In this document: piece by piece, positions 25,101-43,686 of the stretch | Layout of the letters: each line of letters starts with the position of its first letter | Numbering within the stretch: position 1 is the first letter of the stretch | From: Chlamydomonas reinhardtii | Taxonomy: Eukaryota; Chlorophyta; Chlorophyceae; Chlamydomonadales; Chlamydomonadaceae | NCBI RefSeq assembly: GCF_000002595.2 | Contig: NC_057013.1 | Location: 262,501-326,500, forward strand | Reading direction: 5' to 3' | DNA length: 64,000 nt | Program-made: the position numbers and the translations under genes | The notes under the pieces: model-generated | Databases searched by the model: none | What the model saw: only the letters and a program-made list of their open reading frames with translations | What the model was told of the DNA's origin: nothing

Positions 25101-28100
25101 CCATCACCGGCACGGCGGGGCACCCGTACGGAGGCGACCATGACCGGCTGGACCCGTGGGACGCCCTGGAGCTGATGGTGATGGTGCCGGCGGCGCGCAT
25201 GACGGCGGCGCTGGCCACAATGGTGGAGCGGCAGCTGGACGCGCACGCACCGCAGCCGCTCTTGGGCCCTGCGGCGGCAGCGGCGGCAGCCAAAAAGGTG
25301 GGACAGGCTGGGGCGGGTGGTGTGGAAAAGGGAGGTGTATGAAAGGGTCATGCATTGCAAAGACAGACACGTGCTGCCCCTGAGTCTGCCTCACGCCTGC
25401 CCCTCCTGGAATGTGCGTAGGCCCAAGAGGAAGCCGCCAACCGTGGATTCAATCCCTTCTCCCGCCTCACTGGGGTGCCCGGCCACGGCTGGGGCCGTGA
25501 CGGCAGCGGTGGCGCGGGTTCACCGGTCTCAGGTGGCGGCGGTGGGGGTGGCATGAATGTGGTGAGTACATGCGTATACGCAGCATGCAGCCTGCCTGAC
25601 TTCCTGTGTGGCTGTTGTATTGTGCAATATCCGTCTTTGCCTTTTTTTGTAGCGGCTACCCAACATGGTCCTCGCACGGCCCTCCTGGCATGCTCCTCCC
25701 TCAGGCGCTGTCCAGCTCGCTGTTCGTGCCCACCTCCTCCACTGCACCACCTAGCCCCAACCCCGGAATGCTGCACCGCGCCGGCTCCGGCAGCACCCAC
25801 CTACACGGCTCCTCCTCCGCCAGCACGCTGGCCTCTGCCGCCGCCGCCACCGCCTCGTCCCACTACGCCGGGCTGCCCACCTCGCTGCACGCCCAGCTGC
25901 AGCAGCCGCTACTGCAACAGCCGGCGCTCCACCAGCTGCCGCCAGCTTCCAGCCTGGGCCAGCAAGACCAGCTCAGTCTGGCCCTAGCACTGGACATGGG
26001 CGTGGGCAGCGGCGGCGCAGGCGGCGCCGACCCGGCGGCCGCGGCGGCCGCGGCCGCGGCGGCGCGGCTGTTGAGCAGTGTGCTCACGACGCTGGGGGCC
26101 ATGGAGCAGGCGCACTTTACCGTCCGGCTGGTGAGCGCCGGGTTCTGTGTGTGAGGTGGGGCGCGCATTCTGCATACGGCAGCGGGCATTGCATGCGGCC
26201 GCCGTTTGGCACGAGGGCAGGTGCAGAAGCCCTGTTGCGTACATGGATGTGCTCCGCCGAGTTTTGGCTTATCTTATGTGGGGCGCCGGCTGTCCTCTGG
26301 CGTGCAGGACGCGACAACGGTGTCCCAAGCGGTGGCGTTCGAGCGGCGGCGTGCGTCAGTGGACATCTCCGCGAACCAGCTCAACGGCCTGGCCGGCATT
26401 GGTGGAGGCGGCGGCCATGGCGCGGGTGGAGGAAGCGGCGCCGGAGGCTCCAAGGGCGTGATGGGGCCGGCCAGTCCTCGTGAGTGCGGGGCTTTGCTGT
26501 GCGTGTGCGACTGGGAGTGTTGCACCAAACTGCGTTGCGTGACGCAGCTGCATGGGTACGGGATGCGCTGCGGCCATGGCATATGTGGGCACAAGCGGCC
26601 TTGAACTTGCGTTGAGCAAACTCTGCTCACTGTCCCGGCCCCTAGGCGAGTACTTCATCCCGCTGCCGGAGCACCCCTGCGGAGCCATTACCATAACACT
26701 GCCGGTGAGCGCTTAGGGCTGAGGAGGGGCTTGGGCAATTCACCGCCATTTGTACCGCATGGGCTGGGCTAATGACAGCTGACTGAGCGACATTCTGCAA
26801 AGTGCTGCTGGCACCAGTACTGTTACTCGTGCGGCCGCCCTCCTCCCTGGCGCGCAGCTGGGTCTGGTTCTGGTGGACTCGGCGGTGATGGACGCCATCA
26901 GCTGCGGCGCCGGCGCTGGAGGCCTGCACTCGGCGGGCGGAGGCGGAGGCGGCGGAGAAGACGACAACGACGGCGGCTCCCGGCGCTCCAGCCTGGACAT
27001 GCGACCGGGGGCGCGCCAGAGCATCGAGCGCAACCCCTCCAATGGCCGCTCGCATTACGCACAGGGCAGTGCTGCTGATAAGGCCTCCGAAGCGGGGTCT
27101 GTCTACTGCGGCGGCGGCGGCGGCGCGGGCTCGGTGCACGGGGGCTCTGTGTATGGCGGCGGTGGTGGGCCGGGTGGCGGCACGTCGTCGGCGCGTGTGG
27201 CGGCGCTGATGCCGCACCTGCTGGGCTCGGCGGCGGCTCTGTCACAGCTTATCAGCGCAGTGTCGCTGGTGACTCAGGTGCTGCGGGTTGCGGGTGAGCA
27301 GCACGGCGTGTTCGCCACGCCGCCCATGCGCGCCAGCCTGCGCATCAGCAACCCCAGCGCCTCCATGCTGTCTGTGCTGTGTCAGGTGCGTGAGAACTGG
27401 CAAATGCTGGAGGAGCGAGTGTTTGCTTGGCTTAAGGCCCCGATCCTCGTAACCGAGATGATACACTCCAGTAGTTGAGTTTACCGTATCCTTCCTAACC
27501 CCTGCGTCGCCGCCGCCTCCTTGCACCCCGACAGACCAACACCTACTTCGCGGTGGAGCCCCACCACAACACGCTCTACGTCCGCAAGCCGCCCGCCGAC
27601 ATCATGCGCCTGCTGCAGGCCCTGCACTCAACGCTGCCCATGAAGGTTGGTGCCGCACCACAATTTCCTGACACCATTACGCATGCCTGTAAGCCTTGCA
27701 CCAAGCGAGTGGCTTGAGGGCCAGGTGTCCGCTGCAAGGGCAGTACGGTGCTTGTCAAGCTGCTAACATACCATCCGACCTTCGTACCCCTACCCTTTCC
27801 CCCCTCTCTCTTTCTCGTCCCAGAGCCGCGGCAGCAACACCTCCATGGCACCCTCCACCACGTTCACTGGCGGCGGCGGCGCGCCCGGCACACCGCACCT
27901 GGGTGTGGACATGGGCGTGTCGGTCGTGGCGGCGCGCGGCGGCAGCACAGTCGCCGGCCATGGCCTGAGCAGCAGCTACAGCCCCAGCGGCATGCGCGCC
28001 CGCAGCAGCATCGACCACGGCCCGGGCGGCATGCGTCCCGGCACGCCCAGCAACCCGCTGCCCCTAGCCGCAGCCATGAACGCAAGCGGCAGCAGCCCGG

Positions 28101-28330
28101 GCGGCGCGTGGGTCGCGGGCGCCCCCCGTCGCGGCAGCGTGGACCTAGGGCGGCACAGCACAGGCGGCCCGTTTGTGGTTGGGCCGGGTGGAGGCAATGT
28201 TGGTGGCGGCGGCGGCGGCTCCTCGTACACTAGCGGTACTCCGTATGGACAGCTGGAGCGGTTGTTCCCGGGCTGGCACATGCACATTGTGGAGCTCGCG
28301 CCGCCGGGTGTGATGGTGGACGAGTTCTAA
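22191..28330 (+). CDS. large BTB/POZ-domain protein with Gly/Ser/Ala-rich linkers
   Basis: Fifteen phase-consistent exons give 1244 aa: 22191-22258, 22601-22895, 23000-23148, 23297-23423, 23618-23759, 23966-24015, 24125-24322, 24536-25297, 25421-25561, 25705-26130, 26308-26479, 26646-26704, 26858-27385, 27535-27645 and 27824-28330. A BTB fold spans roughly residues 85-235. It opens with CDLVLLVADE, then VPVHKEVLRARNPGGYFSRL, then the helical half with ALLGFMYRD and LAAEEIGLRGLVEAVDYLL. The rest alternates short ordered segments (RFRDARLGLDLIDGVL; EYFIPLPEHPCGAITI; TNTYFAVEPHHNTLYV) with long Gly-, Ala- and Ser-rich linkers. BTB domains often recruit targets to cullin-3 ligases or dimerise; no kelch, MATH or zinc-finger partner is visible, so function is open. 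The start follows a 22-codon first exon rich in Arg and Pro. Confidence 0.8.
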
Positions 28331-28575
28331 GATGGATTAGGTGGGGTAGAGCAGGTAACATACGATCATTGCAGCATGCTGCGCGTGATACGTGCAGGCT
28401 GGTTGCACCCTTGAACATTTATGATACCACCCAACGGGTTGGATAGACATGGTGTGCAACTGCATGTTCGTCCAATCAATGATCCCACTGAGTGTGAGCT
28501 AGTGTGCTCGGATGCAAGCATGTATATTGAGTGTGTGTCTACCCGTATGGGCAAGCTTAAGCTTACTGAAGTAAA

Positions 28576-28580
28576 TGTAA
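28576..28580 (+). terminator. candidate TGTAA polyadenylation signal
   Basis: TGTAA is the usual poly(A) signal of volvocine algae. This copy lies about 245 bp after the BTB-gene stop, in an AT-richer segment. Confidence 0.5.
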
Positions 28581-28990
28581 ATGTGAGATATGCGAGATAT
28601 GTGAGCGACGGTGTGCTGCAATTATCCAGAGCCTTCAGGGCCTTGGCGCTAATGCTTTCTTACCGACGGGGGGATGCAGGGTTTGCTGCCTCTGCCTAAT
28701 CTGAGTAGAGATCGATATCGCAGCAAACCATGACCGGCAAGCAAGCCAACCGTGCCCTGCTTTTGAGACATGGAACGTCGTTATTGCCCTTTATTGCCGA
28801 CGTCATTGCGAGAGTGCTTGCTCTCTCTCGCTTGCCATTTCCTTGGACAATCTCCCCGCCCACGTGTTGTAGAGCACTGCGGCCCAGTCCATGGGCCCGC
28901 TCTGCACAGTTGGCGCTGCAGTCCAGAACGGTATCACCGAATGCCGTTGCAGCATGACGCCATGGAATTCAACTCCCCAACTGGCAAAAC

Positions 28991-29096
28991 TGACGAGGGT
29001 GAGATTTGAACTCACGCCCTTTCGGACTAGTAGCTTCCCACCAGAAATCTGGTTTGTGCCTGAAACTAGCGCCTTAGACCGCTCGGCCACCTCGCC
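28991..29096 (-). tRNA. tRNA-Leu (anticodon CAG), with a 26-nt intron
   Basis: On the minus strand the cloverleaf is complete. The acceptor stem GGCGAGG pairs with CCTCGTC (one G-U) and the discriminator is A. The D-arm is GCCGAGCGGTCTAAGGC. The anticodon stem CTAGT/ACTAG encloses TT-CAG-G. A class II variable arm follows, then the T-arm GTGAG-TTCAAAT-CTCAC. A 26-nt intron sits after position 37, the standard site; it folds as CCAG/CTGG and contains CTG complementary to the anticodon. The mature length is about 80 nt before CCA addition. A TTTT terminator follows on the minus strand (28986-28989). CUG is the dominant Leu codon in such GC-rich algal genes. Confidence 0.95.
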
Positions 29097-30191
29097 GCAG
29101 GTGATGAACATGGGGCATTTCTTCGGCATTGAGGTCGCAACTTTACTTTACGGACCCGCGTCATTCCACATCCGGGCCCTGCGGCAACTGAGCCTCGCAT
29201 CTAACCGTGAACATGCAGCACGGCTTCCTCAGTACGATTGGGAGCAAGGCTAGCTGGCAGCACGACCAGCCCATATGCACCGACATGGTACACGCTCCTA
29301 CCAGCTGCCTGCTCACGCGCCAGAACGCACGTGCCATGCCCACACACGGTACCTGCACCTGCCACGACTCATCTGCCCACGGCACCAGCTCCTAGTCCAA
29401 CACATCTTGACTCATGCATTTGCGTGACTGCCCATTATATTCTATCCAAGCAACAAAGGTTGCATGATCGTAAGTCAACCCCCGTATATATGCAAGGGAA
29501 CTGGCGCTCAATGCTCATGCGCTCTCATGTTGTCACGCCTTCCCGTGTGCTGATGTAACCCGCACGTGCCCCGCTGGTCTGCCTAGGTCCCTTGCTCCGC
29601 GGACCAGCAGAACAGGCGGTCGACGGACAACACGTGCTCCGTCTCGGTAGTTTACAATTCTTCGGCGGCCTTACGTGGCTGCTTTGACGGGTCTTTGACC
29701 CTGAATTCGCTAAATGCAAGGTCGTTCAAGTAGCTCAAGCAAAGACAAGCTTGCTTGAGCTCTCTCACGCGCTAACCTCGCCAAATCCGCATGGGACGCG
29801 GGCCAGGCCAGATACCGCCCACCAGTCTAGCCTGACCGCTAACGACTGGCGCCCAAACACACGAGGCTAAGGCAACACAGCATACACGATACACTAGGAA
29901 ACGCGGCGGCCTGAGCCCAGTCAGACGGCTCAGCCACCCGGTCCTACGAACACAGCACATGACACACGCTGCTGGCACGACCGGGAACTCCCCTCACAGC
30001 CCCTTGCGGAACCCCGGGTCTTGCCCTTCTGTCTGCCGTACGCGCATTGGCACAGCTAAACACAGCACGGTGACACGACATGCTAGGTAACCCGCTGGGG
30101 CGTGACAATGTGTATCACGCTCATGCCGACGTGCAAGGGTCCCATTGTACAAAATTCAAGAGCTGGGCAACGATTCGGGGCAGATTGCCCA
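29097..30191. other. intergenic with a hairpin repeat
   Basis: No gene is supported. Contains repeat C (29726-29780), whose core is a near-perfect hairpin. Confidence 0.5.
29726..29780 (+). repeat. dispersed repeat C (hairpin), copy 1
   Basis: About 36 bp matches 48008-48042 with one difference. The core AGCTCAAGCAA...TTGCTTGAGCT forms an 11-bp stem. A weaker match continues past the hairpin (GCTAACCT here, GCCAACCT there). Confidence 0.7.
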
Positions 30192-32786
30192 CTACTTTGG
30201 GGGCATGGGCCCCTGCAACACGGTAAGGGGGGTTTCACACGTGGCATGCGAAGCCGCAACCGGGTCGAAGCCGACCTCAGAACTGACCCCGAAACCGACA
30301 CGCGTGGCGGTGGAAAAGGCGGTGGAGGTGACAGTGAAGGTGGCGGAGGTGGCGGGGTCGAGGGCGGGGGGTACGGGGGTGCTGGTGGAGGTGGGCGAAG
30401 CCTGGCACATTTACCCGCACTGCTCAGAAAGCGACACGCGTATACCGCCACAAGCTCGTCGTTGGCAGGGTCGGGCCCAGGCCCTCTACCAGAAGTAAGG
30501 AGGAGGCCGGGTGGTACAAAGGCCCGAAAAACAGGGCGGTAAGCCCAACCCACCCGTAACGCACAGCAGGGCCCGGCGTATGCTTGAGAAGGAGGGGCAC
30601 CAGGGGGCACATGGCGTACGGTAAGTGCTGCGCTTGGGCAGCTGCTCATTATGCTCAGCATATAACTGGCGCGCTCCGGCTGCTCTTACCTACACCGAAT
30701 ACCAGCTTGGCGCTCCTAACGACGGCGTCCATACCGTTGGCCGCCCGCGCCCTGACGTCCAGCAGCTGCGTCTCGCCGTGCAGGCCGCCGCCCACGTACC
30801 GCATGTCGAGGAACTTACTGATTTGATGAATCAGGACCTGCAAGTACAGGAAGACAGTCGCTTGCGTGTCACCGGCACGTCTTGCACGCGATTTCTGCGG
30901 GTACCGACGCAGCGCATGCATGGGCATGCACCAGCCGCCCTAGGGAATGTCTGGTGTACACAGCTCACTTGTGCAGGGCCCGCTGCTGCAGCGTCCTTAC
31001 GGGGAGGACTGTTGCACGGCGCATATTGCGAATGCCTCCGCTTGCATTCGGGCCGCTGGCGACCCCACCAGCCACTCCAGATGGCCGGCATTCCGCACTA
31101 CTCATGTCCATTGCACGTTTTGCATGGCTGCGCACCCATGCAGCTTGTTGGATATCGCTCATCATTCGCGTTCACAAGCTGATCACACCCGGCATGCCTC
31201 AACCCAAACACATGCAGCCATTCCTGCGTGCGGAATTGCGAGACAGTGCCAGGCTGTCGATGGATGGACTAGATGGACCCGCGGCAATGTGGCATTTATT
31301 CAACGGTGTCGTTGACCCCGTGGTCCTGCGCCTGACCACTCACGTGCAAGGCCAGCCACAGCGGCGGCCGCCTTAGGAACACCTCGTCCTTCGACACGAC
31401 CGCCATCCCGTTCCTGCGCGCACCATGTGTGGGGCCGCGGGGGAGTGACTGAATGGGAAGACATCACCAATGGCGTTCCTGGATAAGCGCGCTGCTATTG
31501 CTTCGACAGCACCAGCTGGGGTAGTGTGTGCCGCAGCTGCCAAGTACTGGACACGGAACCCTACTGTATGGGACCCATGAGACGCACCTATGCAGGCGTG
31601 TGTTGCGTTGTCGCCGGGCATGAGGTAAGACCGCATGGGCGCCGCGTCGTACACGCTGCTGCCGCCCGGCCCGAGAGCCTCCATGGCTGCTCGCGCTGCC
31701 GCTTCGGAGAGCGCAGTGGGTGTGACGCCGCCACCGGCGCAGTACCCGGCTTCGAAGTTCAGCTGTATGATGAAGGTGCGCAGAGTGCTGACGTCAATCC
31801 CAAACAGGCCGTACGAGCACTGCCAGAAGAAAGGCGTCGTATTCGCCATACAGGTCCCGCACGTCATCCGCCTGGCGGCGTGGGGATAGTTGCGACAACG
31901 GAGGCAGGAGACCGTTGGGGCACGGGTTGCAAGAAAGAAATGGTGCGTGCGCCTAACAGCTTGCATAGACCGAAACAGGGCGGTGGGCACGAGTTGCATG
32001 CGAGAATGAGATGCCACGCAAAGTGTGCTGGCATGGATTGTGCCCCGGCAGCCGAACAGGCCACGGTTGAACCTGCTGGGGCCCTGCTGCCTTCTCACCG
32101 ACTCGCCGAACCACGCCTCCGCGCTGCTGCCTGCCTGCTGCTCCGTGCAGTTCAACTTGGTCACCGCTGCGAGCAAGTCCTGCTGCGCGCCCTGCACCAC
32201 CTGTTTGAGATGCGGGCAGCAGGTCCGCATGCGCACACGCGCACATGACAACGCGCTCGGGAGTTGCAGGTACCGTGCAGGTCATGCAGACGGCGCGCAT
32301 ACCCAGCAGCATGCACCTACCATGCTAGCCAAAGCGACTGTCCCGTTACTGAACAGGGGGATGAAGGAGTTGATGCTGTCCACCCGCACGCACCGCCGCG
32401 ATGCGGCGTGTAGCTGGCAGTCCACTGTGGCGTTGATGCCGGGGATGGCAGCCCCCCAGCCACGCAGCAGCGCCACAAAGTCCGGCGTGTTGTAGCCACG
32501 GAAGAAAGTGCCGCTGCCGCCACGCACCGGCTGCAGCGCGCGCCCCACCTGCAGAGCATTTGCGGAATAATTGTGTGACCCAGGCCGCACACACATTTCA
32601 TGACCGGCCTACAGGAATGCCGTGGAGATCACGCAGGGCGCCGAGCATGGAAGAGCTCTCCGAACCGGTGCACAGGGCATCCATGTGCAACAGAAAGGCA
32701 TGCATCAGCACGAAGAAGGGCCCCTCGGGGCCGGAGCTATTATAGTCCAGGCGGCCCTCCAGCTTGTACAGCGCTGTGCCCGGCGG
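30192..32786 (-). CDS. multi-exon gene of unknown function, probably secreted or membrane protein
   Basis: I do not recognise this family. Well-supported exons are 32613-32786, 32321-32548, 32099-32200, an exon from 31819 to about 31580, 31344-31413 and 30690-30837. The first three are 58, 76 and 34 codons with phase-0 junctions and good donors (GTAGGC, GTAGGT, GTGAGA). The last two also join in phase. Sequons (N-S-S, N-A-T, N-G-T, N-C-T) and Cys pairs suggest a luminal or extracellular protein. A Thr/Ser/Pro-rich segment with a stop at 30192 may be the C-terminus. The 31580-31413 junction and everything before 32786 are unresolved; a frame starting at 33171 has a signal-peptide-like leader (MVALLLFCF) and could be the first exon. 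Coordinates are therefore a minimum. Confidence 0.5.
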
Positions 32787-33961
32787 CTATGGCAGTGGCG
32801 AAGGAAGGGCGGGGCCGAGGGGAGGCGCGTCCGGTGGGAGGCTGGCACCTGGGGGGGGGGGGTCTTGCGGCAGCACGCGGCCTGAGGGCAAGGCGTCGGT
32901 GGGCGGTGGGCAACAGTCATAGCTCCGCGACTGTCCGCGATGACTCCAATTCGCTTGGCGTCAGCGTCTGCCGTGTCAAAGGTGCAAGTTTAAAGGAGTG
33001 CTTGCAATGCCACGGTCGTTGCTGTTGTGATAGTTCATTGGTTGCGTGTGGTGGCGCCATACCGTGGGTAGGAGCTTGTCTAGCTAGTGCAGATAGAAGG
33101 CAGCGAGTAATTCTGAAACAAAAGAGAAGCAGCGCGACCATGCGTGCTAGGGTGCACAAGGTTCTGGTCATTTTGTGTCCGCGGCCTCGTGCCCGCCAGT
33201 GGGGATGCTATGCATTCCTTTATTCGACGTCATGTGAGTTTTTTGTGGTACAATAACGTTGCGCTCTGCAAAGATCACAAATGCAACAGCTGCGACTTTC
33301 GCTCGGCAGTGATCAAATGCAGCTACCCCTATCATCTCAAGTCAGCTCTTGACATTCTGAAAGCCTCGGCCTATCTCTTGACCATCGGCTTTCCAATCCA
33401 GCATGGATCCAATCCACGCTTCTCCACATAGCGGCACACATCCTTATTGCTAAGCCACACCTCAATACATGCATACCTGACTTAATTAAAATTGTCTGGA
33501 TAGGGCAGGACCACTGTGCGGGTTGCGGACCCAAGACCCAGAGGCCAGAGCACGCGTGCACGAGCCCAGAAGGCTCATATGATGCACATGGCACGGTTGC
33601 ATATAATGGTGCTAATGGGGCGTTGCAAATACGAGGGGGAAGTATTTGCGGGTGTGAGCGTGCGGCGCACCCCGGTGGAATACGGCACATAAGGTTCTGG
33701 CTCCCTCCCACGAGTTGTGTGAAGCTACATGATAGCGTTTGGTTCTTCTATGCAATACCTCTTTACGCATCGCATCGAGGGCGTGGCGAAGCGGACCTTG
33801 GCTTGGGAGTTGGGGCCAATCGATGGGATTGTATGGTGCGTCAGTTAGGACTGCACTCGCACCAACACAGGACTTTTCACTGTTCAGTGCCAGTGGTGTT
33901 TGAGCGACATTACTGCTTCTCTCTTCTCTGTTGCTGAGGCGCCAACTCCAAGAGTATACAA
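32787..33961. other. intergenic or unresolved 5' exon region
   Basis: A poly-G run (12 G near 32853) interrupts the region. No complete gene is visible, but the first exon of the minus-strand gene may lie at about 32917-33171. The 3' part, up to 33961, is AT-richer and must contain the promoter of the SAM-domain gene. Confidence 0.4.
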
Positions 33962-40046
<6,085 letters not shown>

Positions 40047-40639
40047 TAGTGGCTGCGGCGGTGGGCGGTGGCGGAGCTGGACCTAAGGTTACCGTTTCAG
40101 GCGCGTGAGTGTTCGGCCACACGACTCCAGCCGCCACGTACGGCGGTGTACAGGCTGCAAGATGGGACGACACTGCTGACTGGGAGCGCCGCGCAGGTCC
40201 GGAGGTGCACCGCATGTGACAACGCTGGCTTCATCTTACTGGGTACTGCAAGGCGTGGCTCTGACAACCACAAGGATTGCGCCGGCACCTTGCACTGGAC
40301 GCATGCGACTGCTGTGCACAATGGAAATGAAATGAATGCATGTTCCGGGCAGGGTCTGCATATGGACCGCTTTGCGCGAAAACCTATTGAACGGTTGTGG
40401 AACGTCGGCAGACAACTGGGGAGAGGGTGGTTTCCCTTCGGGCCGGAGATGGTCCCTCTTGACCTGGGTGCTGGGCACCCTTGCTTGGTCGGACTGTCCC
40501 TTCCTTGTAATGTCGCAATCATATGGACAGACGGTGATTGAGCTACTTGCATGGCTTTCCATAAAACTACTGCCAGTTCCGGGATGCACAGGTAGCCGAC
40601 TGCAATCCTGCAAGCCGGCACACCGTCACGGTCTGCGGT

Positions 40640-40850
40640 CTGTGCCGGCGAGCATAGTGTGGCACGGTGGGGATTTACTGCTGTATGGTTTGTTGCCTGA
40701 TGTGCTTGTGCTTGACAGCGGGACGTGGCTGGACACATGCTGGGCGGTGCCTGTACAAACCGACTCAGGCTCTGTCCGTGAGATATGGCGGTTTTGAAAT
40801 CTTCGGCATCAGACATTACACCAACGTGGCGTGGCGGCACACGGGCACAG
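40640..40850 (+). repeat. dispersed repeat family A, copy 4
   Basis: Same orientation as the copy at 105-262, with all landmarks (GGCGAGCATAGTGTGGCACG, GGTTTGTTGCCTG, GCTTGACAGCGGGACG, GGGCGGTGCCTGTACAAACC). It lies 600 bp after the stop of the SAM gene. The rest of 40047-41260 holds no gene I can support. Confidence 0.82.
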
Positions 40851-41260
40851 CCTCTTATCCCCTTGAGAGGCAGGCCCTCATTGGTCACTTGTCCTCCAAA
40901 AGGTATCCGACATTCAAGCCAGCACCATCAAGAGTTTAATTGAATTGCCATGACATTACAACCCGCAAGCACGAACTGTTAGGTGATGTATGCGAATCCA
41001 CCACCGGATGCTACACAACACCTCAATTTGCCTGAATCGTGGGCGCTTGGCCGGTCAAACTCCGTCAACAAGGTCAATAAAGTAACATGGTCTTTTCTGT
41101 GACTACCTCATACCTGCTCATACGCATTGGCACGTGACTCGCACCCGTGTACTCGGTGGGACTGGATCTGATGAGCTGACTTGCGCATGAGGTATTTGGC
41201 GTGACGTTCCTGGGCTTTCTATCACGCCGGCACGCAGACGAGCGAGAGCTCCAAACCTAC

Positions 41261-41655
41261 CAGCGCCGGGTTGGAGTCGTCCACCGAGAACATCTTCTCG
41301 CGCACGTCCTTGCGCTTCACCGCGTTGATGTCCGTGGACAGCACCTGCTCGTACGGAGGTCAGGAACAAGCGCCAGGCAAGTTCACAACTGCCCCGGCCT
41401 TCGACTCTCGGCAAACGTGTCGGGCTTGCAGCGTAGTGCCCATTTGCCCCGTTGCCACGGCTTCCAGCCCCGGCAGCGTGCAGTTGGCAAGCCACGCGTA
41501 CCTTGCTGAAGCTGGTGCGGAACTGCCACACGTACACCACCTCGTCGTTGGCGGCGATGACGTGTAGTTGGTGATGGCCAGGTACCTGACAGGCGCAGCC
41601 GCGGGCGTGCCGCGGCCAGCCGCACCCACCTCCATGCCGAGCGCCATGCCAGCAC
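41261..41655 (-). pseudogene. IFT121 (WDR35) gene fragment, two exons
   Basis: Exon 41502-41655 encodes VRYLAITNY and, in the next frame, HVIAANDEVVYVWQFRTSFS. Exon 41261-41344 encodes VLSTDINAVKRKDVREKMFS followed by VDDSNPAL. Human WDR35/IFT121 has HVIAASKEAFYTWQYR followed by a REHVDD-type block, the end of its second WD propeller, in the same order. A 1-nt shift near 41565 breaks the frame between NY and HVIAA. The splice sites (TAG at 41656, GTACGC, GCAG, GTAGGT) are still consensus. The full protein is about 1,200 aa; nothing else of it is present within 300 bp either side. It is thus a truncated copy, not the functional ciliary gene, unless the frame break is a sequencing error and the rest lies in unrecognised exons. 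Confidence 0.72.
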
Positions 41656-41918
41656 CTACGAGACAGGAGTTTGTGCCGTCAGCTTGCAGGCCCTTGCCGT
41701 CTCGTGTATGCGCTCCTGCAAGGAATCAAACGCCATGTGCCCACATACCCCGTGCCATGCCGCCCCCTGCGTGCGGTCCACACTCAACAGGTAGGCGTGA
41801 CGGACGAAGGGTGTCGGCTAGGCAGTTGTGTCGGGCCTGTAGGGTGCACCGAGCAGCCAGCGGCAAGCACAGTGGTTGCAGTGGCAAGGGACGGGCTGCA
41901 CGGCTGGGGCTTTATTTG

Positions 41919-43457
<1,539 letters not shown>

Positions 43458-43686
43458 AAGCCGGTGAGGCGCAGAATGAGGTGTTATAATTAATTCTCAC
43501 GTTTTCGGGTCCTGTCTGGCCGGCGCGCAGGGTGGGTGTTGGGGCCGGGTTCCGATCGCGGGTCCATTCGAGCGCCACCACGAGCTGGCTGTCCCTCTCT
43601 CACCTTTTTCCAGCCGACTCCAGACATAGGGCGCACACAATAAATATGATGCGCCATTGAAAATGAAGCGTCGCAAGCTTGGATAA
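43458..43686. promoter_or_regulatory. short divergent intergenic region
   Basis: Only 229 bp separates the minus-strand unknown gene from the Fanzor start. An AT-rich TTATAATTAATT block near 43486 is TATA-like for the minus gene. If the Fanzor is an insertion, one element end should lie here; I see no inverted terminal repeat. Confidence 0.4.

Noticed and set aside
28803-29129. minus-strand 108-codon frame containing AERSKALVSGT
   Set aside because: It is the translation of the tRNA-Leu gene in this strand, a well-known spurious protein pattern.
30102-30542. plus-strand Gly-rich frame opposite a Pro-rich minus frame
   Set aside because: Simple GGA/CCT-rich composition explains both; the minus-strand Thr/Ser/Pro reading fits a flanking exon better.
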